This document shows, piece after piece, positions 8,378 to 17,136 of a stretch of DNA of 63,116 bases. The notes under the pieces are model-generated. The model made no database searches, was not told the DNA's origin, and saw only the letters and a list, made by a program, of their open reading frames with translations. Position 1 is the stretch's first letter; each line of letters begins with the position of its first letter. Where the stretch lies: contig BOKF01000048.1 in the NCBI GenBank assembly GCA_016860845.1, forward strand, positions 1-63,116, in the 5' to 3' direction. The DNA is from Chloroflexota bacterium (GTDB taxonomy: Bacteria; Chloroflexota; Anaerolineae; 4572-78; J111). The position numbers were made by a program, and so were the translations under genes.

Positions 8378-9535
8378 ATGCCCCAAGCAGTAATAATTGA
8401 AGCTGTCCGCACGCCGGTTGGCAAACGGAACGGTTTGCTCAAAGATACCCATCCCACCGAACTGGCCGCCGCCGTGCTGAACGAGGTCGTGTGCCGGGTG
8501 GGGGTTGAAGCTGGCCAGGTAGAAGACATCATCATGGGCTGTGTCTCCATGGTCGGCGACCAGGCGCTCAATATTGGGCGCAACTCGGCCCTGCTGGCTG
8601 GTTTTCCCCCCGAAGTGCCGGCGGTGACCATTGATCGCCAATGCGGCTCCAGCCAGCAGGCGGTCCACTTTGCCGCCAGCTTGATCGAGAGCGGCGCGGC
8701 GGAGATCGTGATTGCCGCCGGGGTGGAGAGCATGACCCGCGTACCGATGGGCAGCACCCGCGCCAACGGTCCCGGCAATCCCTTTACCGACGCTCTCAAA
8801 GAGCGTTATCCGATGGTGCAGATGGGCCTGTCGGCGGAGATGATTGCCGAAAAGTGGCGTTTGCCCCGCGAGGCGCTGGATGAATTCAGCCTGTGCAGCC
8901 ACCGTCTGGCCGCCCAGGCCATATCCGAGGGCTTTTTCCGCCGCGAAATTCTGCCCCTGGACGTGACCGTTGACGGCGCAGCCCGACGCATGGACAGCGA
9001 CGAGGGAGTCCGGCCGGATACCAGCCTGGAGAAGTTAGCCACCCTGAAGACGCCGTTTAAAGAGGATGGGGTCATCACCGCCGGCAACGCCAGCCAGATT
9101 TCTGATGGGGCGGCTGCTTTGCTGCTGATGTCGGAAGGGAAGGCGGCAGAAATGGGGCTGAAACCGCGCGCCCGGATTGTGGCCCAAGTGGTGGTGGGGG
9201 ATGACCCGGTGCTGGCCCTGACCGCGCCGATTCCGGCCACCCGCAAAATCCTGGCCAAAGCCGGCTTGAAGTTGGACCAGATGGACCTGATCGAGATCAA
9301 TGAAGCCTTTGCTTCGGTAGTGCTGGCCTGGGCCAACGACATCCAGCCGGACATGGAGCGGGTCAATGTCAATGGAGGCGCGATTGCCCTCGGCCACCCG
9401 CTCGGCGCGAGCGGCGCGCGGATTATGACCACCCTCCTGCACGAGTTGGAACGCCGCGAGGGCCGCTATGGCCTGCAAACCATGTGCTGTTTCGGCGGGC
9501 TGGGCATCGCGACGATAATCGAAAGAATAGGGTAG
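8378..9535 (+). CDS. Acetyl-CoA acyltransferase (thiolase)
   Basis: A 385-residue thiolase. The nucleophile Cys89 is in DRQCGSSQQA, the catalytic His is in GHPLGASGAR and the second Cys is at about 370 in TMCCFGGLG. The length matches the degradative thiolase family. It cleaves a 3-oxoacyl-CoA with CoA, releasing acetyl-CoA or propionyl-CoA. A second, different thiolase (10922) lies after the CoA-transferase, so two chain-cleavage steps or chain lengths are likely. ATG 8378 has GGGAG upstream. Confidence 0.9.
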   Translation: MPQAVIIEAVRTPVGKRNGLLKDTHPTELAAAVLNEVVCRVGVEAGQVEDIIMGCVSMVGDQALNIGRNSALLAGFPPEVPAVTIDRQCGSSQQAVHFAASLIESGAAEIVIAAGVESMTRVPMGSTRANGPGNPFTDALKERYPMVQMGLSAEMIAEKWRLPREALDEFSLCSHRLAAQAISEGFFRREILPLDVTVDGAARRMDSDEGVRPDTSLEKLATLKTPFKEDGVITAGNASQISDGAAALLLMSEGKAAEMGLKPRARIVAQVVVGDDPVLALTAPIPATRKILAKAGLKLDQMDLIEINEAFASVVLAWANDIQPDMERVNVNGGAIALGHPLGASGARIMTTLLHELERREGRYGLQTMCCFGGLGIATIIERIG

Positions 9536-9596
9536 CAGGGTCACAGAGTCGCAGGTAGCAAACAGTTCGTTTTTTGCGACCCTGCGACCTGCTTTT
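9536..9596. repeat. Word-repeat hairpin (TCGCAGGTAGC / GCGACCCTGCGACC family)
   Basis: AGGGTCACAGAGTCGCAGGT on the left pairs imperfectly with GCGACCCTGCGACCTGC on the right, around a T-rich loop, between the thiolase and CoA-transferase genes. Confidence 0.7.
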
Positions 9597-9619
9597 TCAG
9601 ATGTTTGAATGGAGAACTT

Positions 9620-10840
9620 ATGAATCAACCTCGCAAACCCCTTGACGGGATCAAGGTTTTGAGCTTTGAAATTCAAGTGGCCGGTCCCTACTGCACGATG
9701 ATGCTGGCCGACCAGGGGGCCAATGTCATCAAAGTGGAGCGGCCCGAAGGTGGCGATACCGCTCGCGGCGGCGCGCCGAGGATCAAAAACGACAAAGGCG
9801 AGACCCAGAGCGGCTACTTCCTGCGCTTTAACCGTAACAAACGCAGCGTCACCCTTAACCTCAAAAGCGACAAAGGCCGCCAGATTTTCCGTGATTTGGC
9901 CGCGCAGTCAGACGTATTGGTCGAAAATTTCCGGCCCGGCTTGCTGAGCGAGATGGGCCTGGGCTATAAAGAGCTGTCGGAACTGAATCCCGGCCTGGTT
10001 TACGCCAGCATCTCCGGCTTTGGCAGCATGGAAGGCTACCTCGGACCCTACAGCAAGCGTCCCGCCTACGATATTGTGGCCCAGGCGATGGGCGGCCTGA
10101 TGAATACCTGCGGCCAGGCCGGCGGCCCGCCGACTTGGCTGGGCGTGGCCCTCGGCGATATTGTCTCCGGGATGCAGGCGGCCTACGGGATTATGCTGGC
10201 TTTGTACGAGCGGATGCAGACAGGCCGGGGCCAGTATCTCGACGTTTCAATGTATGACACGATTATTGGCCTGGCAGAGCGGTCGGTAACCGCCTACTCG
10301 CTGACCCAGCACGTGCTGGAACGAGGGCGTGAGCCGTACATGGCTCCCTGGGGGCCGTTTGAATGCCAGGATGGCTGGGTCGCCTTGATTGTCGCCACCG
10401 AAGGTGACTGGGCCAAGTTCTGCCAGGCCATCGAGCGACCCGATCTGGTCGGCCATGAGGGGGCGACCTCCGGGCCGGAGCGGGCTAAAAATATGTCGGG
10501 CTGGCTGGGCGAGATCATCGAAGCCTGGTTTCGCCAGCAGACCAAGGCCGGGGCGACCGAGAAACTGCTGGCGGTCGGGCTGCCCATCGGGCCGGTGCAG
10601 AATGCCCAGGAGATTTTTGAGTGCCCCCATGTCGAGGCCCGCCACCTGCTGGTGGACGTGCCCGACCCCATTCTCGGTTCGGTCAAGCTGGTCGGCCCGG
10701 TGGTCAAACTATCCGGCAGCCCAGAGCCAATCACCGGCCCGGCCCCGCTGCTCGGTCAGCACAACGCCGAAGTCCTGGCCGAAGTGCTGGGATATTCGGA
10801 AGAGCAAATCGCGAAGTTGAAGGAAGAAGCGGTAATATAG
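9620..10840 (+). CDS. Class III (CaiB/BaiF) CoA-transferase
   Basis: A 406-residue family III CoA-transferase. The N-terminal GIKVLSFE and the ADQGANVIKVE motif are typical. The catalytic Asp180 is in LGVALGDIVSGMQAA, matching Asp169 of formyl-CoA transferase. It moves CoA from a donor thioester to a free acid, so it probably activates the acid this locus degrades. ATG 9620 follows GGAG; the frame opens at TTG 9605. The two thiolases flank it. Confidence 0.88.
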   Translation: MNQPRKPLDGIKVLSFEIQVAGPYCTMMLADQGANVIKVERPEGGDTARGGAPRIKNDKGETQSGYFLRFNRNKRSVTLNLKSDKGRQIFRDLAAQSDVLVENFRPGLLSEMGLGYKELSELNPGLVYASISGFGSMEGYLGPYSKRPAYDIVAQAMGGLMNTCGQAGGPPTWLGVALGDIVSGMQAAYGIMLALYERMQTGRGQYLDVSMYDTIIGLAERSVTAYSLTQHVLERGREPYMAPWGPFECQDGWVALIVATEGDWAKFCQAIERPDLVGHEGATSGPERAKNMSGWLGEIIEAWFRQQTKAGATEKLLAVGLPIGPVQNAQEIFECPHVEARHLLVDVPDPILGSVKLVGPVVKLSGSPEPITGPAPLLGQHNAEVLAEVLGYSEEQIAKLKEEAVI

Positions 10841-10913
10841 GGAGTAGGAAGAAGGGAGTAAGAAATAAGGGGAAAAATTCCCTACTCCCTACTCCTTACT
10901 CCTTACTCTCTGG
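10841..10913. repeat. Word-repeat hairpin (GGGAGTAGGAAG / CTACTCCCTACTCC family)
   Basis: Purine words (GGAGTAGGAAGAAGGGAGTAAG) face pyrimidine words (CCCTACTCCCTACTCCTTACTC). It ends immediately before the GGAGG ribosome binding site of the next thiolase. Confidence 0.8.
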
Positions 10914-10921
10914 AGGATACT

Positions 10922-12136
10922 ATGCACGAAGTCGTCGTTATCAGCGCCGTGCGCAGCCCGTTTGGGAAGTTTGGCGGCGCGTTAAAGGACTTTACGTTAC
11001 CCCAACTGGGCGGCAAGGTCGTGGCTGAGGCGACCCGCCGGGCTGGAATTGATCCGGCGGAGGTAGAGGAGGTTGCTACCGGGGTCAACCTGCCGGGGGC
11101 CGACCGTTCCATTGCCCGCCAGGTTTTGATCGAGGCCGGTATTCCGCCCAACCGGGTTGCTTACACGGTAGACCGGGCCTGCTGTTCCTCATTAGCCGCT
11201 ATTACGCTGGCCTCGCGCTCGATCCGGCTGGGTGATGCGCGCATCGCTGTGGCCGGCGGCAGTGAGAACATGAGCAAGGTGCCTTATTTCTTGACCGATT
11301 TCCGCTGGGGCCATCGCCTGGGCGACGTGACCCTGAAAGACCAGTTGGTCATTGCCTGCCCCATGACCGGCAAACCGCGGGCGGTGCAGGCCGGGGAAGA
11401 GGCCGTCGAGTACGGCATCGGCCGGGAGGAGCAGGACCGCTGGGCCGTGCGCAGTCACCAAAATTGGGCCAAAGCCAGGGAAGCCGGCAAATTCCAGGAC
11501 GAGCTGATGCCGATTGAAGTACCCCAGGAGCGCGGCGCGCCTATTCTTTTCACGGAGGACGAGTCACCCCGGCCCGATACTTCCCTGGAAAAACTGGCCA
11601 AACTGCCGCTGATTTACGGCAGCCCGACCGTCACCGCGGGCAATGCGCCGGGTCTCAATACCGGCGCGTCGGCCATGGTCTTGATGTCTAAAGAGGAAGC
11701 GGAACGCCGGGAGAAGCAGCCGTTGGCCCAGTTGCTGGGCTGGTCTATGGCCTCCGGCCACCCCGACCGTATCGCCTCGATTCCGGCCGAGTCGGCCCGG
11801 CTGGCCCTGGAAAAGGCCGGCCTGACCATTGACGACATGGACCTGATCGAAATCAACGAGGCCTTTGCCGCCGTCCCGCTCGTCTCCACCCTGATTATGG
11901 CCGGCGGCGACCGGGAGAAGGCCGGGCAAATCCGGGCCAAGACTAACGTTAACGGCGGGGCGATTGCCATCGGCCACCCCACCGGAGCCACGGCCGCCCG
12001 GCTGGTCATGACGGTGATGTACGAATTACGGAGGCGGCGCGCAGCGGCGGGAGACACCCGGCCCTACTACGGCCTGGCCACCCTCTGCGGCGGCATCGGC
12101 GAAGCGGAAGCAGTGATCGTAAAAGTAGGAGACTAA
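10922..12136 (+). CDS. Acetyl-CoA acyltransferase (thiolase), second copy
   Basis: A 404-residue thiolase with Cys87 in DRACCSSLAA, NVNGGAIAIGHPTGATAAR with the catalytic His, and LATLCGGIGEAEA with the second Cys. It differs enough from the thiolase at 8378 (different Cys loop, longer C-terminus) to be a separate enzyme rather than a recent duplicate. Role: thiolytic cleavage in the same acyl-CoA pathway. The start has TGGAGG about 8 bases upstream. Confidence 0.9.
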   Translation: MHEVVVISAVRSPFGKFGGALKDFTLPQLGGKVVAEATRRAGIDPAEVEEVATGVNLPGADRSIARQVLIEAGIPPNRVAYTVDRACCSSLAAITLASRSIRLGDARIAVAGGSENMSKVPYFLTDFRWGHRLGDVTLKDQLVIACPMTGKPRAVQAGEEAVEYGIGREEQDRWAVRSHQNWAKAREAGKFQDELMPIEVPQERGAPILFTEDESPRPDTSLEKLAKLPLIYGSPTVTAGNAPGLNTGASAMVLMSKEEAERREKQPLAQLLGWSMASGHPDRIASIPAESARLALEKAGLTIDDMDLIEINEAFAAVPLVSTLIMAGGDREKAGQIRAKTNVNGGAIAIGHPTGATAARLVMTVMYELRRRRAAAGDTRPYYGLATLCGGIGEAEAVIVKVGD

Positions 12137-12192
12137 GAGTAGTCAGTAGCCAGATAGCACTCTCTTTTCTGACTACTGACTACTGACTACTT
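12137..12192. repeat. Word-repeat hairpin (TAGTCAGTAG / CTACTGACTACTGACTACT family)
   Basis: AGTAGTCAGTAGCCAG is followed by three copies of GACTACT(GACTACT), complementary to the left arm. It lies between the second thiolase and the AtuA-like gene. Confidence 0.8.
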
Positions 12193-12212
12193 CTGTACTC
12201 TTGGAGATTTAG

Positions 12213-13574
12213 ATGAAAACATTACGCATTGGCAACGGCTCGGCCTACTGGGGCGATATGCTTGATCCGGCAGTAGAGCTGGCCGACAAAGGTGAATTGG
12301 ATTACCTGGGCCTGGATCACCTTTCGGAGCTGACCATGGCCCTGCTGCAGCGGCAGAAAAACAAGAATCCCACCCAGGGTTATATCGCCGATTTGATTCC
12401 CTGGACCGAGGCGTTATTACCCCTGACCCACCGGAACGGGGTTAAGATGATTACCAACGCTGGGGGAGCCAACCCGGAAGCCGGCGGGCGCGAGGTCATG
12501 GAACTGGCTCGCCGGCTGGGCATTACCGGGATTGATATCGGCGTTGTCACGGGCGACGACGTGTCCAACCAGCTTGATACCCTGGCCCAGGAAGGAGTCA
12601 AATTTGTTAATCTCGACACCGGCGAAGAAGGGCTGGAGCGCATTCGACAGGATATTGTCGCCGCGCATGCTTACATCGGCTCCGAAGGGGTTATCGAGGC
12701 ACTGGCCGGCGGGGCGGAAATGGTCATCACCGGGCGGGTGTCCGACAGCGCCTTAACCGTTGGGCCGATTATGCATGAGTTTGGTTGGACTTTTGAGCAG
12801 CCTGATTGGAACCGGATTGGGGCGGCGGTGGCCGTGGGCCACATCATCGAGTGCGCCTGTTTCTGCACCGGCGGCGGCTCGTGCCAGTGGCGCGAGGCGG
12901 TCGAACCCTGGCACATCGGCTTCCCCATTGCCGAGTTCGGCGAGGACGGCTCGGCGGTGATCAGCAAAGTACCCGGCTCCGGCGGGGTGGTCAACCAGTG
13001 GACGGTCAAGGAGCAGATCACCTATGAGGTGGCCGACCCGGCTAATTATATCCTGCCGGATGGGGTGGTTGATTTCAGTACCCTGCGCCTGGAGGAGGTC
13101 GGCCCCGACCAGGTACGGGTGACGGACATCAGCGGCAGGGCCAGGCCCGACACCCTGAAGGTGCTCATCGGCTATCAGGACGGCTGGATTGCCGAGGGGT
13201 TATTACTCTACTCCTGGCCGGATGCCCTGGCTAAGGCCCAACGCTCCGAGGATATTGTGCGCAAGCGGCTCAAGCTGCTCGGCGTCGAGCCGGAGGAACT
13301 GCGCTTCGATTACCTGGGGATCAACACCCTGCACGGCTCAACCGCGCCGCTCCCGGAAGGCGACATGAATGAAGTCGGCCTGCGGCTGGCGGCCAAGTGC
13401 CGGACCCAGCAGGAAGCCGATGTAGTCCGTCGCGAGGCGACCCACCTGTGGACCCTCGGCGGGGCCGGTACGGCTTTTGGCGTACCCTTCCGCCCCAGGC
13501 CGGTCATTGCCGCCTGGCCGACGCTGGTGCCGCGCGATGCGCTGAAGGTGGAGACGAGGGTGTATACGGTGTAA
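12213..13574 (+). CDS. AtuA-like (DUF1446) protein, main domain
   Basis: A 453-residue protein of the acyclic terpene utilisation AtuA/DUF1446 family. Family-type stretches include LRIGNGSAYWGD at the start, a Gly-rich GGANPEAGG and EGVIEALAGGAEMVITGRVS. The biochemical role of AtuA is not established; it is regularly found with acyl-CoA carboxylases and hydratases in geraniol/citronellol and related catabolism. In many members a small C-terminal domain is fused on; here that domain is a separate gene at 14947. The enoyl-CoA hydratase start follows two bases after its stop. Confidence 0.8.
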   Translation: MKTLRIGNGSAYWGDMLDPAVELADKGELDYLGLDHLSELTMALLQRQKNKNPTQGYIADLIPWTEALLPLTHRNGVKMITNAGGANPEAGGREVMELARRLGITGIDIGVVTGDDVSNQLDTLAQEGVKFVNLDTGEEGLERIRQDIVAAHAYIGSEGVIEALAGGAEMVITGRVSDSALTVGPIMHEFGWTFEQPDWNRIGAAVAVGHIIECACFCTGGGSCQWREAVEPWHIGFPIAEFGEDGSAVISKVPGSGGVVNQWTVKEQITYEVADPANYILPDGVVDFSTLRLEEVGPDQVRVTDISGRARPDTLKVLIGYQDGWIAEGLLLYSWPDALAKAQRSEDIVRKRLKLLGVEPEELRFDYLGINTLHGSTAPLPEGDMNEVGLRLAAKCRTQQEADVVRREATHLWTLGGAGTAFGVPFRPRPVIAAWPTLVPRDALKVETRVYTV

Positions 13575-13576
13575 TT

Positions 13577-14353
13577 ATGACCGAACCCAAAATTCTCTAT
13601 CAAATTGAAGATCGCCTGGCCCGGATTTCCTTGAATGACCCGGACCAGCGCAACGCCCTGACCTATGCCATGGTCGGCGAGTTGATTGCAGCGCTGCGGC
13701 AGGCCGAGGCGGACGACGCGGTGCGGGTGGTGCTGCTGGCGGCGGCCGGGAAGAATTTTTCGGCAGGGGGCAATTTGCGCGAGTTTGCCGTCGAGGTTGA
13801 CGAGCGGGCTTTTCGCCACTGGCAAAGCGGGGCGTTGTGGGAAGAGTTGTTCAGCCTGCCACCGCAAATGACCAAGCCGGTCGTCGTGGCGGTTCAGGGC
13901 TATGCCCTGGCCGGGGGGACCGGCCTGACTGCTCTGTGTGATCTGGCCGTGGCCGCCGACGATGCCCAATTCGGCATGACCGAGATCAAGATTGGGCTGT
14001 TTCCGCTGATCGTCCTGCCGGCCCTGCGCCGGGCGGTGGGCGACAAAAAGGCCCTGGAACTCTCGCTCACCGGGGCTATCTTCGGCGCCCAGGAGGCGCT
14101 GCGGATCGGGCTGGTCAACCAGGTGGTCCCGGCGGCGGAGCTGGAGGGGTCGGCCCTGGCTCTGGCCCGTGACCTGGCCGAGAAGAGCCGTGAGGCGCTG
14201 CACCTGGGCAAGCGTCTCTTCTGGGATACAGCCGGGATGACCTATTCCCAGGCGCTGGCCTATGGCCGGAGTCTGCGGGTCAACTACATGCTTAGCGAAG
14301 ATTTGCGCGAGGGGATTTCGGCGTTTATGGAGAAGCGCAAGCCGAATTGGTGA
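13577..14353 (+). CDS. Enoyl-CoA hydratase/isomerase family protein
   Basis: A 258-residue crotonase. The oxyanion-hole motifs are visible: KNFSAGGNLREF, and VVAVQGYALAGGTGLTALCD. One of the two Glu acid/base positions looks replaced, so it may be an isomerase, lyase or hydratase acting on a branched substrate. The frame extends back to 13397, but ATG 13577, directly after the AtuA stop, gives a normal N-terminus and implies coupling. It should act after acyl-CoA carboxylation, as AtuE/LiuC do. Confidence 0.82.
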   Translation: MTEPKILYQIEDRLARISLNDPDQRNALTYAMVGELIAALRQAEADDAVRVVLLAAAGKNFSAGGNLREFAVEVDERAFRHWQSGALWEELFSLPPQMTKPVVVAVQGYALAGGTGLTALCDLAVAADDAQFGMTEIKIGLFPLIVLPALRRAVGDKKALELSLTGAIFGAQEALRIGLVNQVVPAAELEGSALALARDLAEKSREALHLGKRLFWDTAGMTYSQALAYGRSLRVNYMLSEDLREGISAFMEKRKPNW

Positions 14354-14412
14354 AGCGTGATACGTGATGCGTGATACGTGAATCTTTACGCATCACGTAT
14401 CACGTATCATAT
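14354..14412. repeat. Word-repeat hairpin (GTGATACGTGATGCGTGA family)
   Basis: GAAGCGTGATACGTGATGCGTGATACGTGAA faces TTTACGCATCACGTATCACGTATCA. It is the most frequent family here: other members lie at 17046-17106, 37262-37326, 50136-50186 and 51062-51136. Confidence 0.85.
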
Positions 14413-14443
14413 TCCTGAATTAATTTTCAAGTGAGGATTTTCG

Positions 14444-14884
14444 ATGCCAGATCGCTATTTTGAAGAATTTGAACCCGGCCAGCGCTGGGTGACGCGGGGT
14501 CGAACGCTGACCGAGGCCGATATTGTCAACTTTTCGGGCCTGAGTTCCGATTTCCACCCCATCCACGTGGATAAAGCGTATGCCGCCCAGAGCCGCTTCG
14601 GCCAGCGGATTGCTCAGGGCTTTCTGGTCATGTCTATGGCCACCGGCATGGTTCCGGCGGACCCGGAAAAGTGTGAGGCGCTTTACGGCGTGGACAAACT
14701 GCGTTTCCTGCGGCCCGTCTTCATCGGCGACACGATTCACCTGGAAATGGAAGTGACCGGCATGCGCGAGCGCAACGACGGTTCCGGCGTGGTGGATTTC
14801 AAGTTTGAAGTGATTAATCAGGATAAACAGCCCGTTTTGGTCAATAACTACAGTTTGTTGATGCGCAAACGCCCTGCCCAGTAG
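14444..14884 (+). CDS. MaoC-like (R)-specific hydratase
   Basis: A 146-residue hot-dog-fold hydratase. The catalytic Asp-x4-His signature is in SGLSSDFHPIHVDKAYA, and the family motif FGQRIAQGFLV follows. It adds water to, or removes it from, a 2-enoyl-CoA, giving the R stereoisomer. Together with the crotonase upstream it offers both stereochemical routes. ATG 14444 lies about 8 bases after GAGG. Confidence 0.85.
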   Translation: MPDRYFEEFEPGQRWVTRGRTLTEADIVNFSGLSSDFHPIHVDKAYAAQSRFGQRIAQGFLVMSMATGMVPADPEKCEALYGVDKLRFLRPVFIGDTIHLEMEVTGMRERNDGSGVVDFKFEVINQDKQPVLVNNYSLLMRKRPAQ

Positions 14885-14937
14885 GACAAGCTGTTAGCTT
14901 GTCTAGATATGGACAAACTAACAGTTTGTCCTACGAG
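14885..14937. repeat. Word-repeat hairpin (GGACAAACTAACAGTTTGTCC family)
   Basis: Two nested inverted words: GACAAGCTGTTAGCTTGTC and GGACAAACTAACAGTTTGTCC, each itself palindromic. The same pair recurs at 18478-18528 and, degraded, at 28730-28802. Confidence 0.8.
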
Positions 14938-14946
14938 GATGAATCT

Positions 14947-15264
14947 ATGGAAAAAGTACAACTACGAGAACTGGCCTACGTCCGTTCGGGCGATAAAGGC
15001 GATATTTGCAACATCGGCCTGCTGGCCCTGAATGCCGAGAATTACGAGATCATCCGGCGGGAGGTCACGCCGGAACGGGTCAAGGCTTTCTTTGGCGAGA
15101 TGGTCAAAGGGCCGGTCAAGATTTATGAACTGCCTAACATCCACGCCCTGGAGGTCGTGCTGCACAATGCCCTCGACGGCGGGGCGACCCGCACCCTCCG
15201 TTTTGACCAAACCGGCAAAGCGATGGGCACGGCCCTGCTGCGGATGGAAGTCGTGGTAGAGTAA
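14947..15264 (+). CDS. AtuA-like C-terminal domain as a stand-alone protein
   Basis: A 105-residue protein starting MEKVQLRELAYVRSGDKGD. This is the sequence that forms the C-terminal domain of fused AtuA/DUF1446 proteins (VRSGDKGDICNIGLLA is characteristic). Here it is a separate gene, three genes downstream of the main domain, presumably forming a complex with it. The frame opens at 14899 in repeat sequence; ATG 14947 follows GAGG. Function is unknown beyond the association with acyl-CoA carboxylase pathways. Confidence 0.78.
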   Translation: MEKVQLRELAYVRSGDKGDICNIGLLALNAENYEIIRREVTPERVKAFFGEMVKGPVKIYELPNIHALEVVLHNALDGGATRTLRFDQTGKAMGTALLRMEVVVE

Positions 15265-15482
15265 GAAATAAGAGATTAGAAACTAGAAATTAGAATAGGA
15301 GCTACGCAGTTCACCTTCCCGGAAGCTGACTCGGGGTCAAGGTGTTTGGATTACAAGGTAGCTTTGGCGCTTAAATCTAGCTTCCGGGAAGGTTTTTGCA
15401 GCCGACTGCGTAACTCCTATAGAAATAAGAAACTAGAAAGAGTGAGCTTTGTCTTAATTCTTATTTCTTAAATTCTTTTTGA
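15265..15482. repeat. Nested double hairpin
   Basis: An outer inverted repeat (GAAATAAGAGATTAGAAACTAG at 15265 on, with CTTAATTCTTATTTCTTAA near 15480) is split by an inner 122-base element. The inner element (15298-15419) has its own arms: GGAGCTACGCAGT with ACTGCGTAACTCC, and CCTTCCCGGAAGCT with AGCTTCCGGGAAGG. It looks like one mobile hairpin inserted into another. Confidence 0.8.
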
Positions 15483-15506
15483 GAGTGTATGACAGGAGAT
15501 AAAAGC

Positions 15507-17048
15507 ATGTCCGACCAATCTACTCCCCACCCCCAGGAACGGCTCATCGAGACCATTGAGCGGTTCAAAAAGGGTGGGGCCGAAAAGTACCACCAAAGCT
15601 TAAAAGAACAGAACAAGATGTTTGTGCGGGACCGGCTGGCTTACCTGCTCGACCCGGATTCCTTTCTCGAAGACGGCCTGCTGACCCGCAGCCTGGACAA
15701 CCTGCCCGCCGACGCCGTAGTGACTGGCTTTGGCAAGATCAATGGCCGCCAGGTGGCTGTAATCGCCAACGATATGACGGTCAAAGCCGGCACCTGGGGC
15801 CGCAAAACCTACCAGAAGATGACCTACACCCAGATGAAAGCCGACGAACTGGGCATCCCCTTGATCTATCTGGTCGACTCGGCCGGGGCGCGGCTGGACG
15901 AGCAGCAGTACTGCTACGCCGGCCACGATGCCATGGGCAATATTTTCCACAACCAGATTCAGATTTCAGGCCGGGTGCCTCAAATCTGCGTGCTGTTTGG
16001 GCCTTCGCCGGCGGGGTCGGCCTATGTGCCGGCGCTGTGTGACATCACCATTATGGTAGATAAAAACGTCAGCGCCTACCTCGGCTCGCCGCGCATGGCC
16101 GAGATGGTCATCGGCGAGAAAGTGACCCTGGAACAGATGGGTGGGGCGCGCATGCACTGCGCCATGAGCGGCCTGGGCGATTACCTGGCCAAGGATGAAA
16201 TCGAGGCGCTCAACGCGGCCAAGCAGTATTTCGACTTTATGCCGCAAAACTGGCAGGAAAAAACAGCGCTGGTCCCGGCCAAAGCGCCGGCTCCGGGCCG
16301 CGAGCTTGAGGAAATCGTGCCGGTCAACCAGGGCACGCCCTTCGATATGTACGAGTTTATCTTTCGCCTGATTGACGAGGGGAGCTGGTTTGAGATCAAA
16401 AAGCTGTTCGCGCCGGAGCTGATCACCGGACTGGCTCGCCTGGGCGGGCGGCCCGTGGGGATTGTGGCCAACCAATCCAAGGTCAAGGGTGGGGTGCTCT
16501 TTGTCGACTCGTCGGACAAGGCGGCCCGCTTCATCTGGATGTGCAACGCCTACAACATTCCGCTGCTCTTCCTGTGCGATGTGCCCGGCTTTATGATCGG
16601 CTCCCACGTGGAAAAGCAGGGCATTATTCGCCACGGAGCCAAGATGCTCTTTGCCGTATCGGAGGCCAAAGTGCCGCGCATCTGTGTGATGGTTCGCAAG
16701 GCGTATGGCGGCGGCTACCTGGCCATGTCGGGCAACCCCATGCAGCCCGACTGCACCATCGCCCTGCCGACGGCTCGCCCGGCGGTGATGGGACCGGAAG
16801 CGGCGATCAATGCCATCCACTACAACAAGATTATGGAACTGCCCGAAGAAGAACGCGAGGCGTACATCGCCGACAAGCGGCGGGAGTATGAGGAAAACAT
16901 TGACCCCTACTCGGTGGCGTCGGAATTCTTCATCGAAAATGTCGTCCCCGGTTATGCTCTTCGCCAGGAATTGATCAATCGCTACCAGGTTTACTCGCAA
17001 AAAGAAGTCAAGCGGATCGAGCGGCGGAATGGGGTCATGCCGGTCTAA
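15507..17048 (+). CDS. Acyl-CoA carboxylase, carboxyltransferase (beta) subunit
   Basis: A 513-residue carboxyltransferase with two crotonase-like halves, as in propionyl-, methylcrotonyl- and geranyl-CoA carboxylase beta subunits. KAYGGGYLAMSG and the DVPGFMIGSHVEKQGIIRHG biotin/acyl-CoA pocket motif are in the C-terminal half. It transfers CO2 from carboxybiotin to an acyl-CoA. The exact acyl group cannot be fixed; with the mutase nearby propionyl-CoA is attractive, with AtuA a branched enoyl-CoA is possible. ATG 15507 has AGGAG 9 bases upstream and is preferred over ATG 15489, which overlaps that site. Confidence 0.9.
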   Translation: MSDQSTPHPQERLIETIERFKKGGAEKYHQSLKEQNKMFVRDRLAYLLDPDSFLEDGLLTRSLDNLPADAVVTGFGKINGRQVAVIANDMTVKAGTWGRKTYQKMTYTQMKADELGIPLIYLVDSAGARLDEQQYCYAGHDAMGNIFHNQIQISGRVPQICVLFGPSPAGSAYVPALCDITIMVDKNVSAYLGSPRMAEMVIGEKVTLEQMGGARMHCAMSGLGDYLAKDEIEALNAAKQYFDFMPQNWQEKTALVPAKAPAPGRELEEIVPVNQGTPFDMYEFIFRLIDEGSWFEIKKLFAPELITGLARLGGRPVGIVANQSKVKGGVLFVDSSDKAARFIWMCNAYNIPLLFLCDVPGFMIGSHVEKQGIIRHGAKMLFAVSEAKVPRICVMVRKAYGGGYLAMSGNPMQPDCTIALPTARPAVMGPEAAINAIHYNKIMELPEEEREAYIADKRREYEENIDPYSVASEFFIENVVPGYALRQELINRYQVYSQKEVKRIERRNGVMPV

Positions 17049-17106
17049 TGCGTGATGCGTGACATCTTCTCTAGACTATGACGCATCACGTATCACGCAT
17101 CACACA
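17046..17106. repeat. Word-repeat hairpin (TGCGTGATGCGTGA family)
   Basis: TGCGTGATGCGTGACATC faces ATGACGCATCACGTATCACGCATCACAC. It has the same words as at 14354-14412. Confidence 0.8.
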
Positions 17107-17136
17107 AAACAGAAATTTACCTGAGGATTTATTACT

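Noticed and set aside
12137..12192. Short tandem words looking like a CRISPR or direct-repeat array
   Set aside because: Words are 7-12 bases, without unique spacers, and the two halves are complementary; these are hairpins, not CRISPR. The same holds for the other word-repeat regions.
15966..17000. 344-residue open frame on the - strand
   Set aside because: It is the antisense shadow of the carboxyltransferase gene; high GC leaves long open frames on the other strand.
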